Assembly: GCA_033398695.1 (NCBI GenBank)
Contig: CM065817.1
Location: 32,312,231-32,376,230 of the forward strand
From: Orobanche coerulescens
Taxonomy: Eukaryota; Streptophyta; Magnoliopsida; Lamiales; Orobanchaceae
Reading direction: 5' to 3'
Length of the DNA stretch: 64,000 nucleotides
Shown here: piece after piece, positions 10,616 through 21,886 of the stretch
Position numbering within the stretch: the first letter of the stretch is position 1
How the letters are laid out: each line of letters starts with the position of its first letter
Notes under the pieces: generated by a model
What the model was told of the DNA's origin: nothing
Seen by the model: only the letters and a program-made list of their open reading frames with translations
The model's database searches: none
Made by a program: the position numbers and the translations under genes

Positions 10616-12515
10616 TGTTAGAGTGAGTGCATTGTACTTGTTATTATGTAAAATCATTATCAGAAGGCAACTGTATGTTTCTTTATTTACTTGGAGTCAC
10701 TGGCATTCCTGACTCGTAAATATTTTTATAGAAACTAGTCCATGTATTTTAGAGCAAAATATTCCACTCCTTATTGGATAAGGGGATTGGTACTGGAAAG
10801 GTTTATGTCTCAAATACTTAATCATTCGCAAGTCGATGAAACTTGAATGGGCGTTAAGTTTATGTGAAGACTTGTATGACGTGTTCTTTGACTTGGAGAG
10901 TGCCTGTCAAACACTATTGGTTAGTGGGAACACACGTTATAGGTATGCTAATGAGATTAGTATACTCGAACCGACTCACCCTCGATTCGTCACATGGATT
11001 CACTCCGGGACAGTCAATGACAGAATCGTAAGGTTGTGATAGGTATTCGTGAACTTTCGACTTGAGGATTTAGTAAAGATGTGCTTGCGACGTTAAAATT
11101 TTCATAGAGTAGTTCGACCCAGAAAACTGGAAGGTGGGGTCAACCTCTATGTGCATCTTGACGGGCAAGTAGCAGGTTTTACTAAATACCAAGATAGGAT
11201 TCTTTCTCCTGTTAGTGAACGGGTTATATGTCCTGTGCGGTTATTGGCAGATGAGATCATAAGTCTTTGGCTAAAGCATTGGAGCTAGTTGTATTAGATA
11301 CACGAGAGCTCGATGACCTCGATTTGTATTAACTCATGCATAGCGTCAAGTACAGATAGTGTTCTACTGATCGTGACCCTATAACTTGATTGGGACATGT
11401 GAAAGAAGGGTTTATACGTATACTGGAATTCACGACATAAAGGTTTTTTGGAATGATCCCCATCATTCATTCTTAGTTAGGGTACAGTGTTGGCCGCCAG
11501 GCTGGCTAGGTGGTGCTACTACTCTTTGGTTCCTCCCATTGCTAAATGAGACGGACCTACCGAGTCACGCAATAGGATTAACGACAGAATGAATCGAGCT
11601 TATTCTCTCTTTATAAATATTAGATATTGGATATCTAGTTTTTTGGGACATTGGATGTCCAAATTAATTTATTGGATAAATTAATTTACGGCCTAATGAA
11701 TTAAAGATAATACTGGATGATTAATTTAATTCATGAATATAATTATTTCTTGAAGAAATAAATTATATTATTTCGTATTTGATATGATTAATTAATTGAT
11801 ATAAATACATTGGAACGGAATGGAGCTTTATCTGTTTGGACTCTCGGGAGTCCGAAACTAACCAAACTCATCCCGATTCTTCTAGATGGCCGCCCCACTT
11901 TCCACTCACCTTCCTTGGTCTTTGTTTTCACCTTAATTGGTTGGAGACATGAGACATTAAGGGGACATATCTCATTTAATAATGAGAGTGGTTATATGGT
12001 CTTGAAAGTGAATAAAAGTAGTGAAGACTTCTCCCTAGTGCACAACTCACGGCATTACAAGGATAAGAGAGAAATATTCTCCAAGTCTTCATGTTCTTCT
12101 TTCTTCTTCTTGAGTTTTTCTTGTAGAAAAACCGAGAGATCATTGAGAGATAGTGAGTTATACACGTGGAGTGTTATAATCACATTTGAAGGCTTCTATC
12201 ACTTTGTTCTAGCCGTATCCTTGGAGGATAACAAGGTGAAGTCATTCCGATCGTTTTCTCAGGCGCGTAGCAAGTAGAGACGTGGTTTTTTCGGCGTTGG
12301 ATCATCCTAGAGCTTGTTACGGATTGGATTCGTAAGGGACTTCATCTTATCACCATTTAATCAACGGACTTCGAGGGTATGATTTCGTATCTTTCTTTGT
12401 TTTGTGTTATATTCGTATATACGTAGCTTGATCGATCCTCTTAAGGGATTCAGATCGAATTAGATTCGTCTATTGCTTCCGTTGCGCCTTCGTTTTTAGG
12501 CACCGAATCCCAACA
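10616..12515 (+). mobile_element. copia-type LTR in the 5S array
   Basis: It begins TGTTAGAGTG and ends CGAATCCCAACA, giving TGTT...AACA ends. No internal retroelement region is present, so it behaves as a solo LTR of about 1.9 kb. Its middle resembles the LTRs at 28879 and 32267 (TTCCACTCCTTAT, CGCAAGTCGAT, TCCTCCCATTGCTAA). The flanks are 5S spacer on both sides (AGTAGAGA left, AGACTACGAC right) but I see no exact 5-bp duplication. A 155-codon open frame inside has no protein family look and is probably chance. Confidence 0.75.
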
Positions 12516-12533
12516 AAGACTACGACACAAAAA

Positions 12534-12652
12534 GGGGTGCAACACGAGGACTTCCGAGGGGGTCACCCATCCTAGTACTACTCTCGTCCAAGCATGCTTA
12601 ACTTCGGAGTTCTGATAGGATCCGGTGCATTAGTGCTGGTATAATCGCACCC
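12534..12652 (-). rRNA. 5S rRNA copy, diverged
   Basis: 119 bp. First copy after the LTR. CCGAGGGGG, CGTCCAAGCATGC, GATAGGATCC and TATAATCGC variants. Confidence 0.9.
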
Positions 12653-12875
12653 ATTTGTAACACTACATTCTATTCCTTTATAGTTCAATGCGGTAAGACT
12701 TACGGGTGATCTTTGTCGTGATAGACGCATTTTTTAGTCGGGAACATGGGTCCTGAATGTGAATAACCGCGGGGACTTAGTATGGACAAATCAGAATTTG
12801 ATAAAAATTATTAAGGGCTCGAGATGGAAGTAAAAAAGTAGAAAAACAAAAAATAGAGACTCGTAGACGCAAAAA

Positions 12876-12991
12876 GGGATACAACACGAGGACTTCCCAG
12901 GGGGTCACCTATCCTAGTACTACTCTCGCCCAAGCATGCTTAACTTCGGAGTTCTGATGGGAGGTGCATTAGTCCTGGTATGAACGCACCC
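12876..12991 (-). rRNA. 5S rRNA copy with 4-bp deletion
   Basis: 116 bp. GATGGGAGGTGC, GGGATACAAC and TATGAACGC variants. Confidence 0.88.
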
Positions 12992-13212
12992 ATTTATAAC
13001 ACGGCGTTCTATTACATTATAGTTCAATGCGGTGAGACTTTCGGGTGATCTTTATCGTGATAGACGTATTTTTGATTCGGGAACGTGGGTCCGAGATGTG
13101 AATAACCGCGAGGACTTAGTATGGACAGATCGGAATTCGAGAAAAATTATTAAGGGCTCCAGACGGAAGTAAAATAGTAGAAAAAAAAATAGAGACCTCG
13201 TAGACGCAAAAA

Positions 13213-13331
13213 GGGGGGCAACATGAGGACTTCCAATGGGGTCACCCGTCCTAGTACTACTCTAGCCCAAGCACGCTTAACTTTGTAGTTCTGATGGAAT
13301 CTTGTGCATTAGTGTTGGTATGATCATACCC
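13213..13331 (-). rRNA. 5S rRNA copy, diverged
   Basis: 119 bp. GGGGGGCAAC end; TCTAGCCC, TTTGTAGTTC and GGAATCTTGTGC variants also seen at 14888 and 17063. Confidence 0.9.
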
Positions 13332-13552
13332 ATTTATAACACCACATTCTATTATGTTATAGTTTAATGCAGTGATACCTCCGGGTGGTATTTATCGTGA
13401 TAGATGCATTTTGAGTCAGGAGCATGGGTCCCGCATGTGAATAACCGCGAGGACTTAGTATGGACAAATCGGAATTAGAGAAAATTATTAAGGGCTCGAG
13501 ACGAAGTAAAAAAGTAGAAAAATAAAAAATAGACCTCAAAGATGCAGAAAAA

Positions 13553-13670
13553 GGGTGCAACACGAGGACTTCCCAGGGGGTAACCCATCCTAGTACTACT
13601 CCCGCCCGAGCACGCATAACTTCGAAGTTCTGATGGGATCCAGTGCATTAGTGCTGGTTTGATCGCACCC
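13553..13670 (-). rRNA. 5S rRNA copy, diverged
   Basis: 118 bp. GGGTAACCC, CCCGCCCGAG and ACGCATAAC variants. Confidence 0.9.
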
Positions 13671-13893
13671 ATTAGTAACATCGCATTCTATTCTCTTATA
13701 GTTCAATACGGTGAGACTTCCAGTGGTCTTTGTCGTGATAGACATATTTTTGAGTCGAGAACATGGGTCCTGGATTTGAATAACCACGAGGACTTAGTGT
13801 GGACATATCGAAATTCGAGAAAGATTATTAGGGGCTCGAGACGAAAGTAAAAAATTAGAAATGCAAAAAATAGAGACATTGTAGATGGAAAAA

Positions 13894-14012
13894 GGGGTGC
13901 AACACGAGGACTTCCCAATGGGTCACCCATCCTAGTACTACTCTCGCCCAAGCACGCTTAACTTTGGAGTTTTGATGGGATCGGGGGTATTAGTGCTGGT
14001 ATGATCGCACCG
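13894..14012 (-). rRNA. 5S rRNA copy, diverged
   Basis: 119 bp. CCCAATGGG, TTTTGATGGG and TCGGGGGTATTAG; gene start reads GCACCG. Confidence 0.9.
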
Positions 14013-14207
14013 ATTTATAATACCATATTCTATTATCTTATAGTTCAATGCGTTGAGACTTCTGGGTGGTCTTTATCGTGATAGATTCATTTTGAGTCAG
14101 GAGCATGGGTCTTGGATGTGAATAACCGAGAGGACTTAGTATGGACATATCGGAATTCGAGAAAAAATTTAAGGGCTCGAGACGGAATTAGAAAAATAAA
14201 AGTAGAT

Positions 14208-14333
14208 TGCAACACGAGGACTTCCCATGGGGGTCACCCATCCTAGTACTACTCTCGCACAAGCATGCTTAACTTCGATGTTCTGATGACATACGGTGCA
14301 TTAGTGCTGGTAGGATCGCACCCATTTGTAACA
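14208..14333 (-). rRNA. 5S rRNA copy, short-spacer type
   Basis: Lacks the GGGG end and T-run. GATGACATACGG and GGTAGGATCGC variants. Confidence 0.86.
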
Positions 14334-14547
14334 TCGCATTCTATACTCTTATAGTTCAATACGGTGAGACTTGCAGGTGGTCTTTGTGGTGATAAACGCA
14401 TTTTCGATTCGGGAACGTGGGTCCCGGATGTGAATAATCGCGAAGACTTAGTATAGAGAAATTGGAATTCGAGAAAAATTATTAAGGGCTCGAGACAGAA
14501 GAAAAAAAGTAGAGAAATAAAAAATAGGGACCTCGTAGACGCAAAAA

Positions 14548-14663
14548 GGGGTGCAGCACGAGGACTTCCCAGGGGGTCACCCATCCTAGTACTACTCTCG
14601 TACAAGCAAGCTTAACTTCGGAGTTCTGATGGGAGGTGCATTAGTGTTGGTATGATCACACCC
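14548..14663 (-). rRNA. 5S rRNA copy with 4-bp deletion
   Basis: 116 bp. GTGCAGCACG, TCGTACAAGCAAGC and GGGAGGTGC variants. Confidence 0.88.
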
Positions 14664-14887
14664 ATATATAACATCACATTCTATTACATTATAGTTCAAT
14701 GCGGTGAGACTTACGGGTGATCTTTGTCGTGATATACGCATTTTTGAGTCGGGAACGTGGGTCCGAGATGTGAATAACCGCGAGGACTTAGTATGGACAT
14801 ATCGGAATTCGAGAAAAATTATTAAGGGCTTGAGATAGAAGTAAAAGAGTAGAAAAACAAAAAATAGAGACCTCGTAGACGCAAAAA

Positions 14888-15005
14888 CGGGTGTAACACG
14901 AGGACTTCCCAAGGGGTCACCCATCCTAGTACTAATCTAGCCCAAGCACGCTTAACTTCATAGTTCTGATGGAATCTTGTGCATTAGTGTTGGTATGATC
15001 GACCC
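14888..15005 (-). rRNA. 5S rRNA copy, diverged
   Basis: 118 bp. CGGGTGTAAC, TACTAATCTAGCCC and GGAATCTTGTGC; gene start shortened to GACCC. Confidence 0.88.
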
Positions 15006-15192
15006 ATTTATAACACCACATTCTATTATCTTATAGTTCAATGCGGTGAGACTTCCGGAGCATGGGTCCCAAATGTGAATAACCGCGAGGACTTAGTATG
15101 GACAAATCGGAATTCGAGAAAATTATTAAGGGCACGAGATGAAGTAAAAAAATAGAAAAACAAAAAATAGATACCTCATTGATGCAGAAAAA

Positions 15193-15310
15193 GGGTGCAA
15201 CACGAGGACTTCCTATGGGGTCACCCATCCTAGTACTACTCCCGCCCCAGAACGCATAACTTCGAAGTTCTATTCGGATCCAACGCATTAGTGCTGGTAT
15301 GATCGCATCC
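15193..15310 (-). rRNA. 5S rRNA copy, diverged
   Basis: 118 bp. CCCGCCCCAGAACGCATAAC and TATTCGGATCC variants. Confidence 0.88.
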
Positions 15311-15535
15311 ATTAGTAACACCGCATTCTATTATCTTATAGTTCAATGCGGTGAGACTTCCGGGTGGCCTTTTCCGTGATAGACGTATTTTGGAGTCGGG
15401 AATGTGGGTCATAGATTTGCATAACCACGAGGACTTAGTATGGATATATCAAAATTCGAGAAAGATTATTAAGGGCTCGAGATGAAAGTAAAAAATTAGA
15501 AAAACAGAAAATAGAGACATCGATGATGGAAAAAT

Positions 15536-15564
15536 GGGTGCAGCACGAGGACTTCCCAATGGGT
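15536..15564 (-). pseudogene. 5S rRNA 3' fragment
   Basis: Only about 29 bp of the 3' end remain, joined to spacer (GGGTTGGGATAGATGC). The same truncation recurs at 17713. Confidence 0.8.
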
Positions 15565-15726
15565 TGGGATAGATGCAATTTTTTAGTCGGGAATGTGGGT
15601 CCCAGATGTGAATAACTGCGAGGACTTAGTATGGACAGATCGGAATTTAAGAAAAATTATTATGGGCTCGAGACAGAAGTAAAAAAGTAGAAAAACAAAA
15701 AGTAGAGACCTCGTAGACGCAAAAAT

Positions 15727-15844
15727 GGGTGCAACACGAGGACTTCCCAGGTGGTCACACATTCTAGTACTACACTCGCCCAAGCAAGCTTGATTTTGGA
15801 GTTCTGAAGGGATCCAGTGCATTAGTGCTGGTATGATCGCACCC
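15727..15844 (-). rRNA. 5S rRNA copy, diverged
   Basis: 118 bp. CAGGTGGTCACAC, TACACTCGCCC and GCTTGATTTTGG variants. Confidence 0.9.
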
Positions 15845-16068
15845 ATATATAACACCACATTCTATTATCTTATAGTTCAATGCTGTGAGACTTCCAGGCG
15901 GTGTTTATCGTGATAGATGTGTTTTTGAGTCGGAAGCGTGGGTACGAGATGTGAATAACTGCGAGGACTTAGTATGGACAAATCAGAATTCGAGAAAAAT
16001 TATTAAGGGCTCGAGACGAAAGTAAAAAATTAGAGAAACGAAAAATAGAGACATCGTAGATGGAAAAA

Positions 16069-16187
16069 GGGGTGCAACACGAGGACTTCCCAAGGCATCA
16101 CCCATCCTAGTACTACTCTCGCTCAAGCATGCTTAACTTCGAAGTTTTGATGGGATCTGGGGCATTAGTGCTGGTATGATCGCACCC
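16069..16187 (-). rRNA. 5S rRNA copy, diverged
   Basis: 119 bp. AAGGCATCACC, GCTCAAGCATGC and GATCTGGGGCATTAG variants. Confidence 0.9.
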
Positions 16188-16382
16188 ATTTATAACACAA
16201 CATTCTATTATGTTATAGTTCAATACGGTGAGTCTTTTGGGTGGTCTTTATCGTGATAGATTCGTTTTGAGTCAGGAGCATGGGTCCTGGATGTGAATAA
16301 TCGAAAGGACTTAGGATGGACAGATCGGAATTCGAGAAAAAATTTAAGGGCTCGAAATGGAATTAGAAAAATAAAAAGTATA

Positions 16383-16498
16383 GTGCGACACGAGGACTTC
16401 CTAGGGGGTCACCCGTCCTAGTACTACTCTCGCACAAGCATGCTTAACTTCGATGTTCTGATGACATACGGTGCATTAGTGCTGGTAGGATCGCACCC
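16383..16498 (-). rRNA. 5S rRNA copy, short-spacer type
   Basis: 116 bp. TAGTGCGACACG end without T-run; duplicate of the 14208 copy at +2175. Confidence 0.87.
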
Positions 16499-16722
16499 AT
16501 TTGTAACATCGCATTCTATACTCTTATAGTTTAATACGGTGAGACTTGCGGGTGGTCTTTGTGGTGATAAACGCATTTCCGAGTCGGGAACGTGGGTCCC
16601 GGATGTGAATAACCGCGAGGACTTAGTATAGATAAATTGGAATTCGAGAAAAATTATTAAGGGCTCGAGACAGAAGAAAAAAAGTAGAGAAATAAAAAAT
16701 AGGGACCTCGTAGACGCAAAAA

Positions 16723-16838
16723 GGGGTGCAGCACGAGGACTTCCCAGGGGGTCACCCATTCTAGTACTACTCTCGTCCAAGCAGGCTTAACTTCGGAGTT
16801 CTGATGGGAGGTGCATTAGTGCTGGTATGATCACACCC
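16723..16838 (-). rRNA. 5S rRNA copy with 4-bp deletion
   Basis: 116 bp. Duplicate of the 14548 copy (GTGCAGCACG, GGGAGGTGC). Confidence 0.88.
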
Positions 16839-17062
16839 ATTTATAACATCACATTCTATTACATTAGAGTTCAATGCGGTGAGACTTATGGGTGATCTTT
16901 ATCATGATATACGCATTTTTGAATCGGGAACGTGGGTCCGAGATGTGAATAACCGCGAGGACTTAGTATGGACATATCGGAATTCGAGAAAAATTATTAA
17001 GGGCATGAGATAGAAGTAAAAGAGTAGAAAAACAAAAAATAGAGACCTCGTAGACGCAAAAA

Positions 17063-17181
17063 CGGGTGTAACACGAGGACTTCCCAAGGGGTCACCCATC
17101 CTAGTACTACTCTAGCCCAAGCACGCTTAACTTCGTAGTTCTGATGGAATCTTGTGCATTAGTGTTGGTATGATCGCACCC
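17063..17181 (-). rRNA. 5S rRNA copy, diverged
   Basis: 119 bp. Duplicate of the 14888 copy; gene start is intact GCACCC here. Confidence 0.9.
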
Positions 17182-17368
17182 ATTTATAACACCACATTCT
17201 ATTATCTTATAGTTCAATGCGGTGAGACTTCCGGAGCATGGGTCCCAAATGTGAATAACCGCGAGGACTTAGTATGGACAAATCGGAATTCCAGAAAATT
17301 ATTAAGGGCACGAGATGAAGTAAAAAAATAGAAAAACAAAAAATAGATACCTCGTAGATGCAGAAAAA

Positions 17369-17486
17369 GGGTGCAACACGAGGACTTCCTATGGGGTCAC
17401 CAATCCTAGTACTACTCCCGCCCCAGCACACATAACTTCGAAGTTCTATTCGGATCCAGCGCATTAGTGCTGGTATGATCGCACCC
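17369..17486 (-). rRNA. 5S rRNA copy, diverged
   Basis: 118 bp. Duplicate of the 15193 copy (CCCCAGCACACATAAC, TATTCGGATCC). Confidence 0.89.
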
Positions 17487-17712
17487 ATTAGTAACACCGC
17501 ATTCTATTATCTTATAGTTCAATGCGGTGAGACTTCCGGGTGGTCTTTGCCGTGATAGACGTATTTTGGATTCGGGAATGTGGGTCATAGATTTGAATAA
17601 CCACGAGGACTTAGTATGGACATATCGAAATTCGAGAAAGATTATTAAGGGCTCGAGACGAAAGTAAAAAATTAGAAAAACAAAAAATAGAGACATCGAG
17701 GACTTCCCAATC

Positions 17713-17740
17713 GGTGCAGCACGAGGAATTCCAAATGGGT
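17713..17740 (-). pseudogene. 5S rRNA 3' fragment
   Basis: About 28 bp remain. A second GAGGACTTCCCAAT piece lies just before it at 17698-17711, a micro-duplication absent from the 15536 twin. Confidence 0.78.
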
Positions 17741-17902
17741 TGGGATAGACGCAATTTTTTAGTCGGGAATGTGGGTCCCAGATGTGAATAACTGCGAGGA
17801 CTTAGTATGGACAGATCGGAATTTAAGAAAAATTATTATGGGCTCGAGACAGAAGTAAAAACGTAGAAAAACAAAAAGTAGAGACCTCGTAGACGCAAAA
17901 AT

Positions 17903-18020
17903 GGGTGCAACACGAGGACTTCCCAGGTGGTCACACATTCTAGTACTACACTCGCCCAAGCACGCTTGATTTTGGAGTTCTGAAGGGATCCAGTGCATTA
18001 GTGCTGGTATGATCGCACCC
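17903..18020 (-). rRNA. 5S rRNA copy, diverged
   Basis: 118 bp. Duplicate of the 15727 copy. Confidence 0.9.
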
Positions 18021-18244
18021 ATATATAACACCACATTCTATTATCTTATAGTTCAATGCTGTGAGACTTCCAGGTGGTGTTTATCGTGATAGATGTGTTT
18101 TTGAGTCGAGAGCGTGGGTACGAGATGTGAATAACCGCGAGGACTTAGTATGGACAGATCGGAATTCGAGAAAAATTATTAAGGCCTCGAGACGTAAGTA
18201 AAAAAGTAGAAAAACAAAAAATAAAGACCTCGTAGACGCAAAAA

Positions 18245-18363
18245 GAGGTGCAACACGAGGACTTCCCAGGGGGTCACCCATCTTAGTACTACTCGCGCCT
18301 AAGCACGCTTAGCTCCGGAGTTCTTATGGGATCCTATGCATTAGTGTTGGTATGATCACATCC
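18245..18363 (-). rRNA. 5S rRNA copy, diverged
   Basis: 119 bp. GAGGTGC end, CGCGCCTAAG, AGCTCCGG and TATGATCACATCC variants. Confidence 0.9.
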
Positions 18364-18587
18364 ATTTATAATACCACATTCTATTATCTTATAGTTCAAT
18401 GCGGTGAGACTTCCGGGTGGTCTATATCGTGATAGATGTGTTTCGAGTCAGGAACATAGGTCCCAGATGTGAATAACCACGACGACTTAGTATGGCAGAT
18501 CGAAATACGAGAAAGTTTATTAAGGGCTCGAGAATAAAGTAAAAAATTAGAAAAAAACAAAAATTGAGACATCGTAGATGGAAAAAA

Positions 18588-18704
18588 GGGTGCAACACGA
18601 AGACTCCCAATGGGTCACCCATCCTAGTACAACTCTCGCCCAAGAATGCTTAACTTCGGAGTTTTGATGGAATCTAGGGCATTAGTGATGGTATGATCGC
18701 ACCC
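18588..18704 (-). rRNA. 5S rRNA copy, diverged
   Basis: 117 bp. AAGACTCCC, TACAACTCTCG and GGAATCTAGGGC variants. Confidence 0.88.
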
Positions 18705-18899
18705 ATTTATAACACCACATTCTATTATCTTATAATTCAATGCGGTGATACTTTTCGGTGGCCTTTATCGTGATAGGTTCGTTTTGAGTCAGGAACATGG
18801 GTCCTGGATGTGAATAACCGGAAGGACTAAGTATGGACAGATAGGAATACGAGAAAAAACTTAAGGGCTCGAGATGGAATTAGAAAAATGAAAAGTAGA

Positions 18900-19013
18900 G
18901 TGCAACACGAGGACTTCCCAGGGGGTCACCCATCCCAGTACTACTCTCGCATAAGCACGCTTAACTTCGATGTTCTAATGGCATACAGTGCATTAGTGCT
19001 GGTAGGATCGCAC
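18900..19013 (-). rRNA. 5S rRNA copy fused to next 5S copy
   Basis: 114 bp, short-spacer type. Its 5' end (GGATCGCAC) runs without spacer into the middle of another 5S gene. Confidence 0.86.
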
Positions 19014-19070
19014 GCTTAACTTCAGAGTTTTGATGGGATCCGGGGCATTAGTGATGGTATGATCGCACCC
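19011..19070 (-). pseudogene. 5S rRNA 5' half, chimeric junction
   Basis: 60 bp starting at CACGCTTAAC, i.e. the 5' half of the gene. It is joined directly to the 3'-complete copy at 18900. The spacer between the two genes is deleted. Confidence 0.85.
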
Positions 19071-19267
19071 ATTTATAACGCCACATTCTATTATCTTATA
19101 GTTCAATGCGGTGAGACTTTTGGGTGGTCTTTATTGTGATAGGTTCGTTTTGAGTCAGGAGCATGGGTCTTAGATGTGAATAACCGGAAGGACTTAGTAT
19201 GGACAGATCGGAATTCGAGAAAAAAATTTAAGGGCTCGAGATGGAATTATAAAAATGAAAAGTAGAA

Positions 19268-19377
19268 TGCAACACGAGGACTTCCCAGGGGGTCACCCAT
19301 CCCAGTACTACTCTCGCACAAGCACACTTAACTTCGATGTTCTGATGGCATACGGTGCATTAGTGCTGGTAGGATCG
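19268..19377 (-). rRNA. 5S rRNA copy, 5' end clipped
   Basis: 110 bp. Ends at GGATCG and then jumps to TATTCTATT, losing the first bases of the gene and the proximal promoter. Short-spacer type. Confidence 0.85.
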
Positions 19378-19560
19378 TATTCTATTATCTTATAGTTCAA
19401 TGCGGTGAGACTTTTGGGTGGTCTTTATCGTGATAGGTTCATTTTGAGTCAGGAGCATTGGTCTTGGATGTGAATAACCGGAAGGAATTAGTATGGACAG
19501 ATCGGAATTCGAGAAAAAAATTTAAGGGCTCGAGATGGAATTATAAAAATGAAAAGTAGA

Positions 19561-19676
19561 ATGCAACACGAGGACTTCCCAGGGGGTCACCCATCCCAGT
19601 ACTACTCTCGCACAAGCACACTTAACTTCGATGTTCTGATGGCATACGGTGCATTAGTGCTGGTAGGATCGCACCC
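19561..19676 (-). rRNA. 5S rRNA copy, short-spacer type
   Basis: 116 bp. Near twin of the 19268 copy but with a complete gene start. Confidence 0.88.
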
Positions 19677-19901
19677 ATTTGTAAGATCGCATACTATACA
19701 CTTATAGTTCAATACGGTGAGACTTCCGGGTGGTCTTTTTGGTGATAAATGCATTTTTGAGTCGGCAACATGGGTCCCAAATGTGAATAACTGCGAGGAC
19801 TTGGTATGGACAAATTGGAATTCGAGAAAAATTATTAAGGGCTCGAGACGGAAGAAAAAAAGTAGAGAAAGAAAAAATAGGGACCTCGTAGACGCAAAAA
19901 A

Positions 19902-20017
19902 GGGGTGCAACACGAGGACTTCCCAAGAGGTCACTCATCCTAGCACTACTATCACCCAAGCACGCTTAACTTCGGAGTTCTGATGGGAGGTGCATTAGTG
20001 CTGGTATGATCGCACCC
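19902..20017 (-). rRNA. 5S rRNA copy with 4-bp deletion
   Basis: 116 bp. AAGAGGTCACTC, TAGCACTACTATCACCC and GGGAGGTGC variants. Confidence 0.89.
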
Positions 20018-20240
20018 ATTTATAACACCACATTCTATTACATTATAGTTTAATGCGTTGAGACTTCCAGGTGGTATTAGTCGTGATAGATGCATTTTTG
20101 ACTCGGGAGCATGGGACCCGAATGTGAATAACCGCAAGGACTTAGTATTGAGAGATCGAAATTCGAGAAAAAAAATTAGGTGTCCGAGACGAAATTAAAA
20201 AGTAGAAAAACGAAAAGTAGAGACCTCATAGACGCAAAAA

Positions 20241-20359
20241 GGGGTGCAACACGAGGACTTCCCAAGGGATCACCCATCCTAGTACTACTCTCGCCCTAGC
20301 ACGCTTAACTTTGGAGTTTTGATGGGATCCGGGGTATTAGTGCTGGTATGATCGCACCC
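20241..20359 (-). rRNA. 5S rRNA copy, diverged
   Basis: 119 bp. AAGGGATCACC, GCCCTAGCAC and GGGGTATTAG variants. Confidence 0.91.
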
Positions 20360-20554
20360 ATTTATAACACCATATTCTATTATTTTATAGTTCAATACGG
20401 TGAGACTTCTGGATGGTCTTTATCGTGATATATTCATTTTGAGTCAGTAGCATGGGTCGTGGATGTGAATAATCGGGAGGACTTAATATAGACAGATCGG
20501 AATTCAAGAAAAAATTTAAGGGCTCGAGACGGAGTTAGAAAAATGAAAAGTACA

Positions 20555-20669
20555 GTGCAACACGAGGACTTCCCAAAGAGTCACCCACCCTAAACTACTC
20601 TCGCACAAGCACGCTTAACTTTGATGTTCTGATGGCATACGGTGCATTAGTGCTGGTATGATCGCATCC
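20555..20669 (-). rRNA. 5S rRNA copy, short-spacer type
   Basis: 115 bp. CACCCTAAACTACTC, TTGATGTTC and GATCGCATCC variants. Confidence 0.87.
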
Positions 20670-20893
20670 ATTTGAAACATCACATTCTATACTCTTATAG
20701 TTCAATACGGTGAGACTTTCGGGTGGTCTTTGTCGTGATAAGGGCATTTTTGAGTCGGGAACATGGGTCCCAGATGTGAATAACTGCGAGGACTTAGTAT
20801 GGACAGATCGAAATTCGAGAAATATTATTAAGGGCTCGAGACAAAAGTAAAAAATTAGAAAAACAAAAAATAGAGACATCGTAGATGGAAAAA

Positions 20894-21012
20894 GGGGTGC
20901 AACACGAGGACTTCCCAAGGGATCACCCATCCTAGTACTACTCTCGCCCAATCACGCTTAACTTTGAAGTTTTGATGGGATCCGGGGCATTAGTGCTGGT
21001 ATGATCGCACCC
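20894..21012 (-). rRNA. 5S rRNA copy, diverged
   Basis: 119 bp. AAGGGATCACC, CCAATCACGC and GGGGCATTAG variants. Confidence 0.91.
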
Positions 21013-21208
21013 ATTTATAACACCACGTTCTATTATCTTATAGTTCAATGCGATGAGACTTTTGGGTGGTCTTTATCGTGATAGATTCGTTTTGAGTAAG
21101 GAGCATGGGTCCTGGATGTGAATAATCGGAAGGACTTAGTATGGACACATCGGAATTCGAGAAAAAAATTTAAGGGCTCGAGATGGAATTAGAAAAATGA
21201 AAAGTAGA

Positions 21209-21321
21209 GTGCGACACGAGGACTTCCCAGGGGGTCACCCGTCCTAGTACTACTCTCGCACAAGCATGCTTAACTTCGATGTTCTGATGACATACGGTGC
21301 ATTAGTGCTGGTAGGATCGCC
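21209..21321 (-). rRNA. 5S rRNA copy, short-spacer type
   Basis: 113 bp. GTGCGACACG end; gene start has lost bases (GATCGCCATTTG). Confidence 0.86.
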
Positions 21322-21546
21322 ATTTGTAACATCGCATTCTATACTCTTATAGTTCAATACGGTGAGACTTGCGGGTGGTCTTTGTGGTGATAAATGCATT
21401 TCTGAGTCGGGAACGTCGGTCCCGGATGTGAATAACCGCGAGGACATAGTATGGAGAAATTAGAATTCGACAAAAATTATTAAGGGCTCGAGATGGAAGA
21501 AAAAAAGTAGAGAAACAAAAAATAGGGACCTCGTAGACGCAAAAAA

Positions 21547-21661
21547 GGGTGCAACACGAGGACTTCCGAAGGAGTCACTCATCCTAGTACTATTATCACC
21601 CAAGCACGCTTAACTTCGGAGTTCTGATGGGAGGTGCATTAGTGCTGGTATGATCGCACCC
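21547..21661 (-). rRNA. 5S rRNA copy with 4-bp deletion
   Basis: 115 bp. Equivalent of the 19902 copy one 1645-bp unit on; TACTATTATCACCC. Confidence 0.88.
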
Positions 21662-21886
21662 ATTTATAACACCACATTCTATTACACTGTAGTTCAATGC
21701 GGTGAGACTTTCGGGTGGTCTTCGTCGTGATAGATGCGCTTTTGAGTCGGGAGCATGGGACCCGGATGTGAATAACCGCGAGGACTTAGTATGGAGAGAT
21801 CGGAATTCGAGAAGAAAAATTTAAGTGCTCGAGACGAAATTAAAAAAGTAGAAAAAACAAAAGTAGAGACCTCGTAGACGCAAAAA

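Larger units (their letters stand above)
14050..18170. repeat. 2175-bp tandem duplication of a seven-monomer 5S block
   Basis: 5S copies at 14208, 14548, 14888, 15193, 15536 and 15727 recur at 16383, 16723, 17063, 17369, 17713 and 17903, with offsets of 2175-2177 bp. Both blocks share a gene truncated to about 28 bp (15536 and 17713), a spacer missing its TATA half (near 15050 and 17225), and a GATGACATACGG variant. These shared defects show the duplication happened after the damage. Limits are estimated by eye. Confidence 0.85.
19071..19676. repeat. About 300-bp near-identical duplication of one 5S monomer
   Basis: 19071-19377 and 19378-19676 are almost the same monomer in sequence. Both carry GTGATAGGTTC(G/A)TTTTGAGTCAGGAGCAT, GAATTATAAAAATGAAAAG, and a short spacer without the terminator run. 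The first copy is cut at GGATCG and runs directly into spacer text (TATTCTATTATC). That looks like an unequal-exchange product. Confidence 0.75.

Noticed and set aside
11810..12277. 155-residue open frame inside the LTR at 10616
   Set aside because: It lies in LTR sequence, has no family motif and is absent from the related LTRs. Most likely chance.
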